Assembly: GCA_028583605.1 (NCBI GenBank)
Contig: CM053327.1
Location: forward strand, 28,450,126 to 28,514,125
Source of the DNA: Dastarcus helophoroides
Taxonomy: Eukaryota > Arthropoda > Insecta > Coleoptera > Bothrideridae
Length of the DNA: 64,000 bases
Direction of reading: 5' to 3'
Both the position numbers and the translations under genes were made by a program. A model generated the notes under the pieces. The model was not told the origin of the DNA. It saw nothing but the letters and a program-made list of their open reading frames with translations, and did not search any database. Shown piece after piece: positions 32,858 through 42,261 of this stretch. How positions within the stretch are numbered: position 1 is the first letter of the stretch; every line of letters starts with the position of its first letter.

Positions 32858-33006
32858 GTTTTTTTTTTGGTGGAACGCACTGTTCGTTGGTTATCTTCAA
32901 AAGGTGAAATACAAAAGTTGTCCCCTGAAACCAAGAAAGAATAAAAATACAACAGAGGTCGTTCTAACGCATTTCGATAGCTAAGCTATCATCTTCAGAG
33001 AGATAC
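32858..33006 (+). mobile_element. Family A, copy 8 (left arm only)
   Basis: From the end TTTTTTGGTGGAACGCACTG through GTCCCCTGAAACCAAGAAAG to CTAAGCTATCATCTTCAGAG, stopping at the palindrome centre. Confidence 0.85.
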
Positions 33007-33690
33007 AATTTCGGCTTCTTTCTCAAGATTTGCTTATTTTCTCAGTATTGAGTGAAAATTCTAAAAAAACTTCTTTACTTCAGTTTTAGGATCTTTCTCA
33101 GTATTCAACTTTCTCTGTTAGAGTTTTTTTAGCTTTGTCTTGTTCTCCTTTCGGTTTATTTTCAAAATTAAAAATTTCTTCAAATTCCTCTCACAAATTT
33201 AGAATTTTTTTTTGAAGTTTTCAACTTTTCCTCAAGATTTAGTCTTTTTTCCTTGATTTGTTCATTTTTTCTCGAAAGATAGCTTTTTCTGGATCTCAAA
33301 TTTCCACATTTTTTACTTGTGAAAATTTTGGTTTTTTTCGTGGTATTTTTGACGAAGTTGAAACTTGTTTCTCAAAACTTGTTTATTTTTTCAAAATTAA
33401 GTCATAACTGCAATAAATAATTCGTCTCTTTTTCAAAATATTACCATTTTACGAAAAATTCAAACTTTTTTCGTAAATTTCCAGTTTTTAACGTTCGTAT
33501 TAATCTAAAGTCTCTAAACATTTTAATTTATTTTGGATCCGACGTTTTAATTTAAAACTTTGGGTCTTCCCTGAAATATTTGGACATTTTTTCACAAAAT
33601 TTCCAACTTTTTATTAAGATTTTGACTTTTTTTCGTTTTCTTTCTTCCCTTTCCACAAAATTTGGTTTTTACTTTTAGATAAAACTCTCT
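33007..33690. repeat. AT-rich degenerate repeat, T-rich on +
   Basis: T-rich filler between the two half-copies of family A. No gene. Confidence 0.65.
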
Positions 33691-33796
33691 CTCTATTTCT
33701 CTGAAGATGATAGCTTGGCTATCGAAACGCGTTAGAGCAACCTCTGTTGTGTTTTTAATCTTTTTTGGTTTCAGGGAACAAGATTTGTATTTCAAT
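33691..33796 (+). mobile_element. Family A, copy 9 (right arm only)
   Basis: TCTCTGAAGATGATAGCTTG to GGTTTCAGGGAACAAGATTT. Together with copy 8, which is a left arm ending at the centre, it could be a single palindrome split by the 684 bp of AT-rich sequence at 33007-33690. Confidence 0.8.
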
Positions 33797-34470
33797 AAAT
33801 CACTTCACAAAAATGTTTAGGTTTTCATCATAATTCCGACTTTTTTCTTGAACTGACGACGAAATTTCAATTTTTCTCTAAACATTTTGGTAAAAGAAGT
33901 ATAAGCATTTTATTTGTAAGTTTAAACTTTTATCTAAAGACGTTTTATAATTTATAAAAATATTGAATTTTTTTGCGAAATTCTATTTTTCTGCAAAAAA
34001 ATTATAAAAATAGTTTTTCTCCAAAATAAAAATTCTTTTCCAAAATTTTAATTTTTCTCCAACACTTTTTTTGCATAGAAATTTTGACTTTTCCAGCCAA
34101 AAATTTGTATTTTAGCTAAAACATTTTTTAATTTCGATTTTCTCAATATTTGGATTTCGATCATAAAATTTCGAGTTTTTTACAAGTTTTTGATTTTTCT
34201 ACAAAAATCTTTTTTTAATCTCAAAATTTCAATCTTTTTTTTAACATTTTGACTTTTCTTTAAACAAAATATTAAATATTTTGAATTTTCGAGAAGTTGT
34301 TATTTTTATATAATAAAATAACCGTTTATTTATTGAAATTTTGAATTATTTACAAAATTTTGCTTTTTTTAAAGGTTATAAAATTTGAATATTATCGCAA
34401 AATTTAAATTATTTTGAAATGTTTTCATAGTTTCAAATTTTTTCTTAAAATTCTGATTATTTTTATCAAA
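33797..34470. repeat. AT-rich degenerate repeat, T-rich on +
   Basis: T-rich filler with TTTTCTCCAAAAT-type words. No gene. Confidence 0.65.
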
Positions 34471-34703
34471 AAAATTTTTGGTGGAACGGACTGATCCTTG
34501 GTTATCTTCAAAAATTGAAATACAAAGCTTGTCCCCTGGAACCAAGAAAGATTAAAAAACACAACACAATCTAACGCGTTACGATAGCCAAGCTGTCATC
34601 TTCAGAGAGATACTGAAGATGATCTGAAGATGATAGCTTGGTTATCGAAACCATTGTTGCGTTATTTAATCTTTCGTGGTTTCAGGGGACAAGCATTTCA
34701 ATT
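34471..34703. mobile_element. Family A, copy 10 (both arms)
   Basis: Full left arm from TTTTTGGTGGAACGGACTGA; palindrome centre near 34617. The right arm is truncated after GGTTTCAGGGGACAAGCATT. The flanks share an AAAAAATT word, a possible but weak TSD. Confidence 0.85.
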
Positions 34704-35268
34704 AAAAAATTCGTGAAGTTTTGCTTTTTCTAAAACATAGTTTCAACGTTTTCGCAAAATTAGATTTTTCTGTAAATTTTTCTTTACAATTGAAAATTTT
34801 CTTTAGACTTTTTCTAAAAAAACTTTAAAGAAATTTCGAATTATTCCCAAAATTTTAGTTTTTCCTAAAATTGGTTTTAGAAAAATTTAAATTTTTGTCT
34901 CGAAAATTTAAATTTTTTTATAAAACTCATTTTAAACTTTCACTTACAATTTTCACTTTTTCTAAAAAAATTCTAGAAAATTCGAAATTTTATGTAAAAT
35001 TCAAATTTTTCTTTAAAAAATGTTTCATTTTATTAAAATTTCGAAATTTTTTCTTCATAACAATTAAACTTTATTAACGATATAAACGTAACAAAATCTA
35101 AAAATTCCTTGTGACATTTTTAAATTTTGTTGCGTTCTTATCGTTAATAAAGTTTAATGGTTATGAATATTAAAGAATTCCACGAAGTAAAGGATGGAAA
35201 TGTCAATTATTTGAGTTTTTTTTTTATAAATTTCAATTCAATTGCAAATTTTTCTTTTTTATGAATAT
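34704..35268. repeat. AT-rich degenerate repeat containing inverted repeat family G
   Basis: T-rich repeat with the family G inverted repeat at 35053-35168. No gene. Confidence 0.65.
35053..35168. repeat. Family G inverted repeat (about 45-bp arms)
   Basis: The left arm TTCATAACAATTAAACTTTA continues TTAACGATATAAACG; the right arm is its mirror ending CGTTAATAAAGTTTAATGG then TTATGAA. Half-copies occur at 6341-6395 and 56286-56339. No coding. Probably a small palindromic MITE. Confidence 0.8.
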
Positions 35269-35641
35269 TGTAACGCAATGAAAATAGATGAAATAGAATT
35301 TAGAATAGAATTGTAGAATTTAGTAAATAAAAAAAGTTTCTAGAAGGATCTGATAAAGGGAAAGCGGCCGCCATAACGAAACAAATGGCAGATAAGCGTT
35401 CCAGAAATTTCGGCAAACGATAAGCCTTATCTGCTGAAAAGTTCTAGAAGCCGGGGGCCAAAACTATAAAAGCGGTCAGCTTTCCCTCGAGTCAGTCAGT
35501 TAGAGTCAGTGTAATTAGTGAGTTAGTAGAAGTCAATAATAAGTGAGTTAATTGTCAATTGTAGTGATCCAAGTTGAGTTCAGTAATAAAGTGGGTATAA
35601 TCTATCACGTGTATCAATCCAAACCGATAAAGCCCGTAACA
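35269..35641 (+). mobile_element. Solo LTR, family L copy 4
   Basis: 373 bp, TGTAAC to GTAACA, flanked by ATAT at 35265-35268 and 35642-35645. Has GCGGCCGC, GCAGATAAG/CTTATCTGC, ACTATAAAAGC as TATA region, TCGAGTCAGTCAGTTAG as initiator region, and AATAAA near 35584. Confidence 0.9.
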
Positions 35642-35645
35642 ATAT

Positions 35646-36400
35646 GTTTAATAGAAATATTGAATTTATTTGCAACATCTGAGTATTTTGCAAAACGAGA
35701 TTTTCTTCAAATTGCGAATTTCTTTTCGACATTTCAACTTCCTCAAACATTCTTTTTATGTAGAAACGACTTCAAAATTTGAATTTTTGCCAAAATTTTG
35801 ATTTTTCTAACACTGGTTTTAGAGAAATTTTGTTTTTTTTTTAGATTTTAGTGTAAAAATCTTCTTTAAAGCTTCAAGTTTTCTGTTAAAATTAAAGATT
35901 TAAAAGAAAATCGATTTTTTTTCTAAAATTGGTTTTATAGAAATTACACTTTTTTGCAAAATTTAGATTTGTCTGTAACATTTTCTTATAGGTTTGAGTT
36001 TTCTATTAAAATTTTGACTGCTATAAAATGTATAAAAACCAAGTTGGAAATAAAAATGGAAATTTCGCGAAAAATCAAATCTTTTAAAGAGATTTTTTCA
36101 TAGTTTGCTGTTTTTGTCTGAAATGTTTTTTTAAAAAATTAAATTTTTGCGAAATTTCGATTCTTTGTAAAATTGATTTTTATAGAACTTTCGACTCTGC
36201 AAAATTTAGATTTTTTTGCAAAAATCTTGGTTATAGTTTCGGGTTAATTGTTGAAATGTTGACTTTGTCCTTATATACAAAAATGATAAAGATGCCGAAT
36301 TTTTTTGAGAAATTTAGGTTATTGTCGTTGAATTTTAATTCTTAATTTTTCTGAAATTTCTACTTAATTTCGGGATTAAAGTCGAAAATTTGATTTTAAA
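35646..36400. repeat. AT-rich degenerate repeat, T-rich on +
   Basis: Continuation of the block interrupted by LTR 4. No gene. Confidence 0.65.
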
Positions 36401-36544
36401 GTTGAAAGCAGGGCATCGAATCCCTGTTTTTTCGTTCCGCTTTTTTTGGTCCGAAAAAAAATCATATCGGCTTCGTTCCGGTTTTCATTTCGACAAAAAT
36501 AGCGGTTTTTTCCGGTTTTCGGTTCAGTTCCGGGTGACTTATTT

Positions 36545-37591
36545 TTGAAATTTATTGAACGTTTCTATTTGAATTAAAAATTGTTTTTTAACATAATTTT
36601 GGAAATAATCTGTCTCTCTTTTTAAATATACAGCATATAAATACTCTGGTAACGCTTAAAATTTGAAGAAAATATTCCTCGATTTTTCTAGTTTAAAAAT
36701 TTCACGCTGAAACTCTGAAATCTGGGTTCATTTTGAGTTCAAACTTCAAGAAAAGAACTTTATAAAAAAAACTAACTGATACCCGCGCTTTCGCCTAGGT
36801 GAAAAAAGAGAAAGGATTCTTTGGTCACTTTTTTGAAAGTTTCGTCTTTTCTGAAGAATTTAATTTTTATTGAAAATTTTGACTTATTTCGAAAATTTCG
36901 CCAAAAAATTCACTTTTTCACAAAGTCGATCTTTTCTCGTTTGACTTTTAAAATTTCATTTTCTTCTCGAAATTTTGACTTGATTTTCGAAATTCAACTT
37001 TTTTCAAAATTTTGATTTTTTGAATATTTTAAATTTTTCAAAATTCTGTTTTCTTTGGATATATTTTGAGTTTTTTGAACATTTTACTTTTTTGATAACT
37101 TTTGTCATTGTTAAAGATTTTATTTTTTAAAAATTTTAAATTTTTTTGAATATCTTAAGGTGATCTCGAAGTTCGAATGTTTGACCTCATTTCAGACTCA
37201 AAATTTCAAATTTTTTTTAATCTAACTGGTTTTAATTTCATTTTTTTTAAACATTTTAATTTCTTTAGAAATTTGAATTTTTTGAAAGTTTTAATTTTGT
37301 GTAAATATCGACTCTGTCGAGTGTTTGTTTTTTTTATTCAACTTTTTATCAAACTTTTGACTTTTTTTCAAAATTCTAACTTTCTAAAAATTATTACTTT
37401 TTGAAAAGCCGGCCTTCAATTTTTATTGAAAATTCCTAAACATTTTTCAGCTTTTTTAAAGCATTTAGGCTTTATATAATAAAAACCTTGAAATCCAAAT
37501 GTTCTTTTTTTTGGCTCCCACTTTTTTCAAATGTTTATTTATTTTATTAAACGCAAGACTTTTTCAGTTTGGCCTTTTTTTAGGATTTCAA
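36545..37591. repeat. AT-rich repeat inside element 2, T-rich part
   Basis: T-rich degenerate words. No gene. Confidence 0.65.
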
Positions 37592-37614
37592 GAAACTAAT
37601 AGGATTAATCCCCC

Positions 37615-37863
37615 CAAGGGCAAGATTCTTGAGGCGGACTAGGCAGTCGGAGACAGCAAATTCCTGTGCGGTACAGCTTGACACAGTGAGGCCTTCTGTC
37701 TACGGAGACTCTTTTTTCTATAGAACTTCCAAGTTATGAAATTTGTTACCAAAACAAATTTTCCCTAAAAATTACAACCTATCCTTGTTTAAGAAGACGA
37801 TTCATCGCCATCTATCTTTGTTTCCGCATCCTACTCGCACTGCTTTGAAAGCATAATGGGGTT
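37615..37863 (+). pseudogene. LINE ORF2 C-terminal fragment
   Basis: Encodes with interruptions the C-terminal domain of a Jockey/CR1-like ORF2: AGTCGGAGACAGCAAATTCC, FFYRTSKL, then LPKQIFPKNYNLSLFKKTIH and RHLSLFPHPTRTAL. Stops near 37636 and 37720 break the frame. Confidence 0.8.
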
Positions 37864-38255
37864 ACCCTTTGCAAGTGGATTAAACTTTAAAAAAAAGTCA
37901 GAATAAATCCGAAAGGGTAACTCTTAGAAATATTAGAAAAATCGCAAAATATTATGAAAATTTCGACCTATCTAAGCAAAAAAAGGATATTATGAATTGT
38001 AATTTTTTTGAAAATTTCAAATTTTTCTTGAAATTCCACATTTTTCTCGTGATTAAAGTTAAAATTTCGTAATTAATTTTAGCATTTTGAATGTCAACCT
38101 GAAATTTTACAACTTATGTCAAAATTTTCTGATCAAACTTTCAACTGTGAATTTGAAATTTCAATCTGTTTGTCGAAGTTTGGATTTTAGGACTCAAAAC
38201 TTTGAGAAAAAGGTCAAAATTTAAAGTGCAAATAATTATCACAAACTAAAAAGTG

Positions 38256-38452
38256 AGGACTTCTGTCTACGGAGACTCTTTTTTCTATAGAACTTCCAAG
38301 TTATGGAACTTGTTACCGAAAGGAATTTTCCCCAAAAATTACAACCTATCCTTGTTTAAGAAGGCAGTTCATCGCCATCTATCCTTGTTTCCTCATCCTA
38401 CTTGCAGTGCTTTGAAAGCATAATGGGGTTACCGTTTGCAAGTGAATCAAAC
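38256..38452 (+). pseudogene. Second LINE 3'-end fragment in the duplicated segment
   Basis: Starts at GTGAGGACTTCTGTCTACGG and runs through AACTTCCAAGTTATGGAACT and AAAGCATAATGGGGTTACCG to the end. A different subcopy from 37615-37863 (GGAACTTGTTACCGAAAGGA instead of AAATTTGTTACCAAAACA). Confidence 0.8.
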
Positions 38453-38455
38453 AAA

Positions 38456-40515
38456 TAACAAAAAAATTCTGAATTTTTTGTAAATGTTTACACATAATTT
38501 CGATCTTTTCTTAAAATTGTTATGACAATTTCACGTTTTGATTTTTTTTTAAAACTGAGATTTTTTTTAAATTTCGACTTTTTCACGAGGTTTCAACTTT
38601 TATGTAGTAAAGTGAACCTTTATTTGAAAAATTAGATTTTCCATTAATTTTTTTTTTTTGAAACGTTAGATTTTTTTCAAAATTTCGACATTTTAAATAT
38701 TTTTAAACCTTTTTCAGAATTTAGACTTTTTTTGAATATTTCGACCCTTTATCATCAAAATTTCGACTTTTTTTCGAAGCTGTAACTTTTTCAAAATTTG
38801 ATTTTTTGGAAAATTTCCTCCTTTTTTCAAAATTTCGACTTTTTGTAAAAAAATTGACACAAAGTTTTTTTCAAAATTTCGATTTTTTTCAAATTTTTTT
38901 TTTTTGTTAATAATATGATTATGTTGCAACATTTTTTTTTTGAAAACCTTTACCTTTTTTTTAAAAAATTTTCACTGTAGCTCAAACTTTTTACCATTTC
39001 TTTTTTTTTGATGATTCCGACTTTTTCCCAAAAAAATTGACACAAAGTTTTTTTCTCAAAATTTCGTTTTTTTTTAAATATATTTTTTTTTAATGTGATT
39101 ATGTTGAAACATTTTTTTTGAAAGCTTTTACCTTTTTTTTTTGAAAATTTCCACTTTACCTCAAAATTTTTACCATTTCTTTTTTTTTTGAGGATTCCGA
39201 CTTTTCCCGATAATTTTTACCTTTTTAAAAAAAGACAATTTTTTTCAAAACTGCGACTTTATGAAATCTTTGATTTTTTTCAGTATCGTAACCTTTTTTG
39301 ACCTTTTTTTTACATTTTACCATTAAAATTTGGACTTTTTTCAAAGTTAGGTATGGCTTCAATCAAAATTTAAAGTTTTTTTTCGAAATTTTCATCTTTT
39401 TTCAAAAGTTCGACCTGTTGTTAAAACTTTGACATTTTTTCAAAATTCCAGAAATGTTTTAATTTTTATGAAGAATCTAATTTTTCAAATTACGAATTTT
39501 TAAATTTCGAACGAATTCTACATAACGAATTCAAGACTTAACTAAATTTCGATTTTAAAGCTGTTTAAATTCAAAACAATCTGCAATAAAATAGCAGCTT
39601 CGAGGCCAAAGTCGAAATTTTAAGAAAAAGAGTCAAATATAGTATAAAGATAAAAATTGTAAGTTTAAATTAGACGTTTTCTTACATGTCACCGTTTTAA
39701 GTTTACTCTCAAAATTTCGACCTCAATTACAAAATCCCGGCTTTAAATTGGAATATAAATGTTGTATTTTTCTATTGAAATTTTGACTGAAATTTCCAAT
39801 TTCAAGGAAAAATTAGAAATAGCTAGATTTTATCGAAAATTTTGAGAAAAATAGCGAAATCCTGGAATTTTGGGAAGTTTTAGGAAGTCGGCACCGTAAA
39901 AAATCATTATAATTAAAGTTTTCGAGAAAAAAATTGGCATATTGAAATTAAAGTGAAATTGGAAGGAAAAAATTCAAGAAAATTCTAAATTTTTATTACT
40001 AAATTCAAAAAAATAAGGGTATCAGAATATAAAAGGGAAAATTCAAGTTTAAGAAAAAAAAAACAAATGCTGAGTGTTTGTTTTGAAGAAAAAATTGGAA
40101 TTTTCAGAAAAATTCGAATTTGCAAATAAAATTGCCAGAAAACTGTACTTCAATAAAAAAGACTCCACTGCTTTAGTCCAAATTTTCAATTAAACATAAA
40201 AGTTTTTTCTTAAACTCGAAATTTTAGGAAAAGAAAATAAATATTTTGAGAAAAAGGTCCAAATTTCAAAAAAGGGCCGAAAATCTTGAAAAAAGAACAT
40301 TCAAGTTATACAACATAAAATTCAATTTGGCCTGAAATGTTAAGAATAAAATCAACATTTTCTTAGAAAGTGTGGAACTTGTAAGTTTCTAATCCAGCTT
40401 TCAAAAAAAATGCTCTTTAAAAGTAAACTCGTAATTTTGAGATCAAAGTTGCATGAATTTGTGTAAAATTTTGAAAAGGATGTTTCTAAAAAATCCCCAA
40501 CTTTAATATTATTTT
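38456..40515. repeat. AT-rich repeat inside element 2 with strand switch near 39.48 kb
   Basis: T-rich on + up to about 39480, then A-rich. Includes a direct duplication of about 190 bp (about 38850 and 39040) sharing AAAATTGACACAAAGTTTTT, GATTATGTTG and TTTACCATTTCTTTTTTTTT. No gene. Confidence 0.7.
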
Positions 40516-40526
40516 AAGAACATACA

Positions 40527-40766
40527 GCAAAAATGTTTGCGTAATAAACAGTTAAAAGTCAGTTACAAATCACCCAATGGAGGTTTGCTCTCTTGGATAC
40601 TTATACGACTGACTAACGGCTTTAAGTTGGAAGTGTATACAATCACCGTACCATGCTGATGAGGCCAAGGAAGGCCGAAACCTAGTCTATGGTTGCGGTT
40701 GTACATATTTTCAATTTTAAGCACGTTTAACTGTTTAATTACAGAACATTTAATTGGTCATTTGTC
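40527..40766 (+). mobile_element. Family C repeat, copy 3, with 11-bp TSD
   Basis: 240-bp insertion flanked by AAGAACATACA at 40516-40526 and 40767-40777. Body: GTTTGCGTAATAAACAGTTA, CAGTTACAAATCACCCAATG, AACGGCTTTAAGTTGGAAGT, the hammerhead, then CACGTTTAACTGTTTAATTA and CATTTAATTGGTCATTTGTC. No open frame or polyA tail. The unit size, embedded ribozyme and long TSD fit a retrozyme or truncated Penelope-like terminal repeat. Confidence 0.88.
40634..40705 (+). ncRNA. Type I hammerhead ribozyme, family C copy 3 (intact core)
   Basis: CTGATGA (40656-40662); stem II GGCC/GGCC (40663-40666, 40673-40676) with loop AAGGAA; GAA (40677-40679); minimal stem III AC/GT (40680-40681, 40685-40686) with a 3-nt loop; cleavage expected after C40687 of GTC. 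Stem I: ACCATG (40650-40655) pairs with TATGGT (40688-40693, one G-U), then an internal loop, then TACAA (40638-40642) with TTGTA (40699-40703). Every conserved core base is present. In known small hammerheads with a 2-bp stem III, cleavage is favoured in dimeric RNA. Confidence 0.85.
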
Positions 40767-40893
40767 AAGAACATACAAATTCAACGAACTGAAATAAACC
40801 GTTATTTTTTTTGGTTCTGTTCCGATAAAAATAACGGTTCTTTTTCGATTTCCGGTTTTTGGTTCAGTTCCGGTTTGAAGCCCTGGTTGAAAG

Positions 40894-41364
40894 TTTCATT
40901 TTAACTAGAAACTTTTTTTTTCATGAAATATCAAGGTCAAGATCTTTTGATCACTTTTCCTTAAAATTTGACTACATTCAAAATATGTCTACTGTATAAT
41001 CCACAAAATTTCGATCTTGCAGTAGTTTTAAGAAAAAAAAAATTGGGTTGGAATTCAGAAAACCCTTTTTCAAAATTTTGAATCGAAGGTCGACATTTTG
41101 TCACCAGTTGAAAATACTCAGTTTAAATTTGAAACTTCTTTGAAAAATTTCGATGTTTCCCAAAAAATCCATTACACAAATTTTGACTTTTTTCTAAAAT
41201 TTTTACTTCATATCCAAAGTCTAAAAGGGTTTAAATTTCGCTTACAAAATTGTAACTTTAAATTGGAAATTTCAAGAAAAATATCAAAATTTTTAGTAAA
41301 CAACAAATCTCGATATTTCGATGAAAAGTTGTTTAAATATGCTAATTCAAAGAAAATGTTGAAA
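40894..41364. repeat. AT-rich degenerate repeat
   Basis: Mixed-orientation AT-rich words; a 90-codon frame at 41098-41370 is translated repeat. Confidence 0.6.
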
Positions 41365-41372
41365 CCTTAAGG

Positions 41373-41621
41373 CAGTGGTCTCCAACCTTTTTGTACCTGC
41401 GCCCCCTTTAAAAAAAAATGTTGCGCCCCCTTAATTTTTCTAACAATCTAATTTCATAAATACTCAACTGATATAATTTATTTAATGGGCTACAAAACAA
41501 TAGATAATATATATATTTTGGTTTGTATTCGAACAAGATATTTTGGAAACAGCTGCATGCCGCCCTTGCAACAGTCTCGCGCCCCCCTAGGGGGGCGCGC
41601 CCCACAGGTTGGAAACCACTG
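41373..41621. mobile_element. hAT-like MITE, 249 bp, 8-bp TSD
   Basis: Ends CAGTGGTCTCCAACCTTTTT and GGTTGGAAACCACTG form imperfect inverted termini. Subterminal GCGCCCCC words are repeated (41399, 41422, 41579). The TSD CCTTAAGG (41365-41372, 41622-41629) is itself palindromic. The CAGNGGT terminus, 8-bp TSD and size are standard for non-autonomous hAT elements. Confidence 0.92.
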
Positions 41622-41629
41622 CCTTAAGG

Positions 41630-41905
41630 GGAAAACCTACAACACTGACGATGAAATGTCAAGAAAAGTATCGAAATTTTTAGTTGAAATTCTAAATTTT
41701 TAAAAATATCGATATTTGAAGTACTAAAAAGAAAATACCTTTAAATCTGATAGCTGAAGAAAAATGCTGATTTTGAAATTTGGAGGGACTAACTGTTATC
41801 TAGAAAAATAGACTTTACTTTTAATGTTTTGACTTAAAATTTAAAAGATATGACTTTTAACCAAAAAATTCAAGAGGAAAACTGACTTTAAGGTCGAATT
41901 TTTGT
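41630..41905. repeat. AT-rich spacer
   Basis: A-rich degenerate sequence; nothing recognised. Confidence 0.5.
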
Positions 41906-42261
41906 TGTTGGGGGCTATCGGTTCAAATGATTATTAACACGTGAATTGTAAAACACTTTGTTCCCAAGCTAAGCTCGGAACACTACAAATGAATAATAAA
42001 CTCACTTATTCATTGACTTCTAACTACTAACTCACTAACTAACTACACTGACTAACTGACTCACTGACTGGAGGGAAAGGCGACCCCCTTATATAGTTTT
42101 CGCTTCCGGGTTCTAGAAAAATCCAGCAGATAAGGCTTATCGTTTGCTGAAATTTCTGGAACACTTATCTGCCGTTTGCTTCATTATCGTGGCCGCTGTC
42201 CCTTATCAATTTTTTCTAGAAAGATTCCTACTACTAAATTCTATAATTATATTTTGTTACA
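41906..42261 (-). mobile_element. Solo LTR, family L copy 5 (degraded 5' side, no ATAT duplication)
   Basis: TGTTGGGGGCTATCGGTTCA (minus-strand 3' end, normally TGTTACGCG...) through ACTAACTGACTCACTGACTG, TATATAG, CTTATCTGC/GCAGATAAG pair and GTGGCCGC to GTTACA. The left flank is TTTG and the right flank ATAC, so the usual ATAT pair is missing. Confidence 0.85.

Larger units (their letters stand above)
37592..38455 (+). repeat. Duplicated segment, copy 1: LINE 3' end, spacer, LINE 3' end
   Basis: Matches 46218-47097 in the same order: LINE C-terminus and 3' end (37592-37895), a spacer of about 340 bp with TCTTAGAAATATTAGAAAAA and GAATTGTAATTTTTTTGAAA, then a second LINE 3' end (38256-38452). 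By eye the copies are well above 90% alike, spacer included. The unit is therefore a duplication or 3' transduction, not two independent insertions. Confidence 0.85.
36409..40885. mobile_element. hAT-like non-autonomous element 2 (4.5 kb) filled with AT-rich repeat
   Basis: Left end CAGGGCATCGAATC; right end GGTTTGAAGCCCTG (complement CAGGGCTTCAAACC). Perfect 8-bp TSD GTTGAAAG at 36401-36408 and 40886-40893. Both ends also carry a subterminal segment in the same orientation, with GGTTCAGTTCCGG and AAAATAGCGGTT/AAAATAACGGTT words (36495-36535 and 40834-40875). The interior is AT-rich repeat plus the LINE duplication (37592-38455) and family C copy 3 (40527-40766). No transposase; hAT assignment is from TSD length and the CAGGG start. 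Confidence 0.75.
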
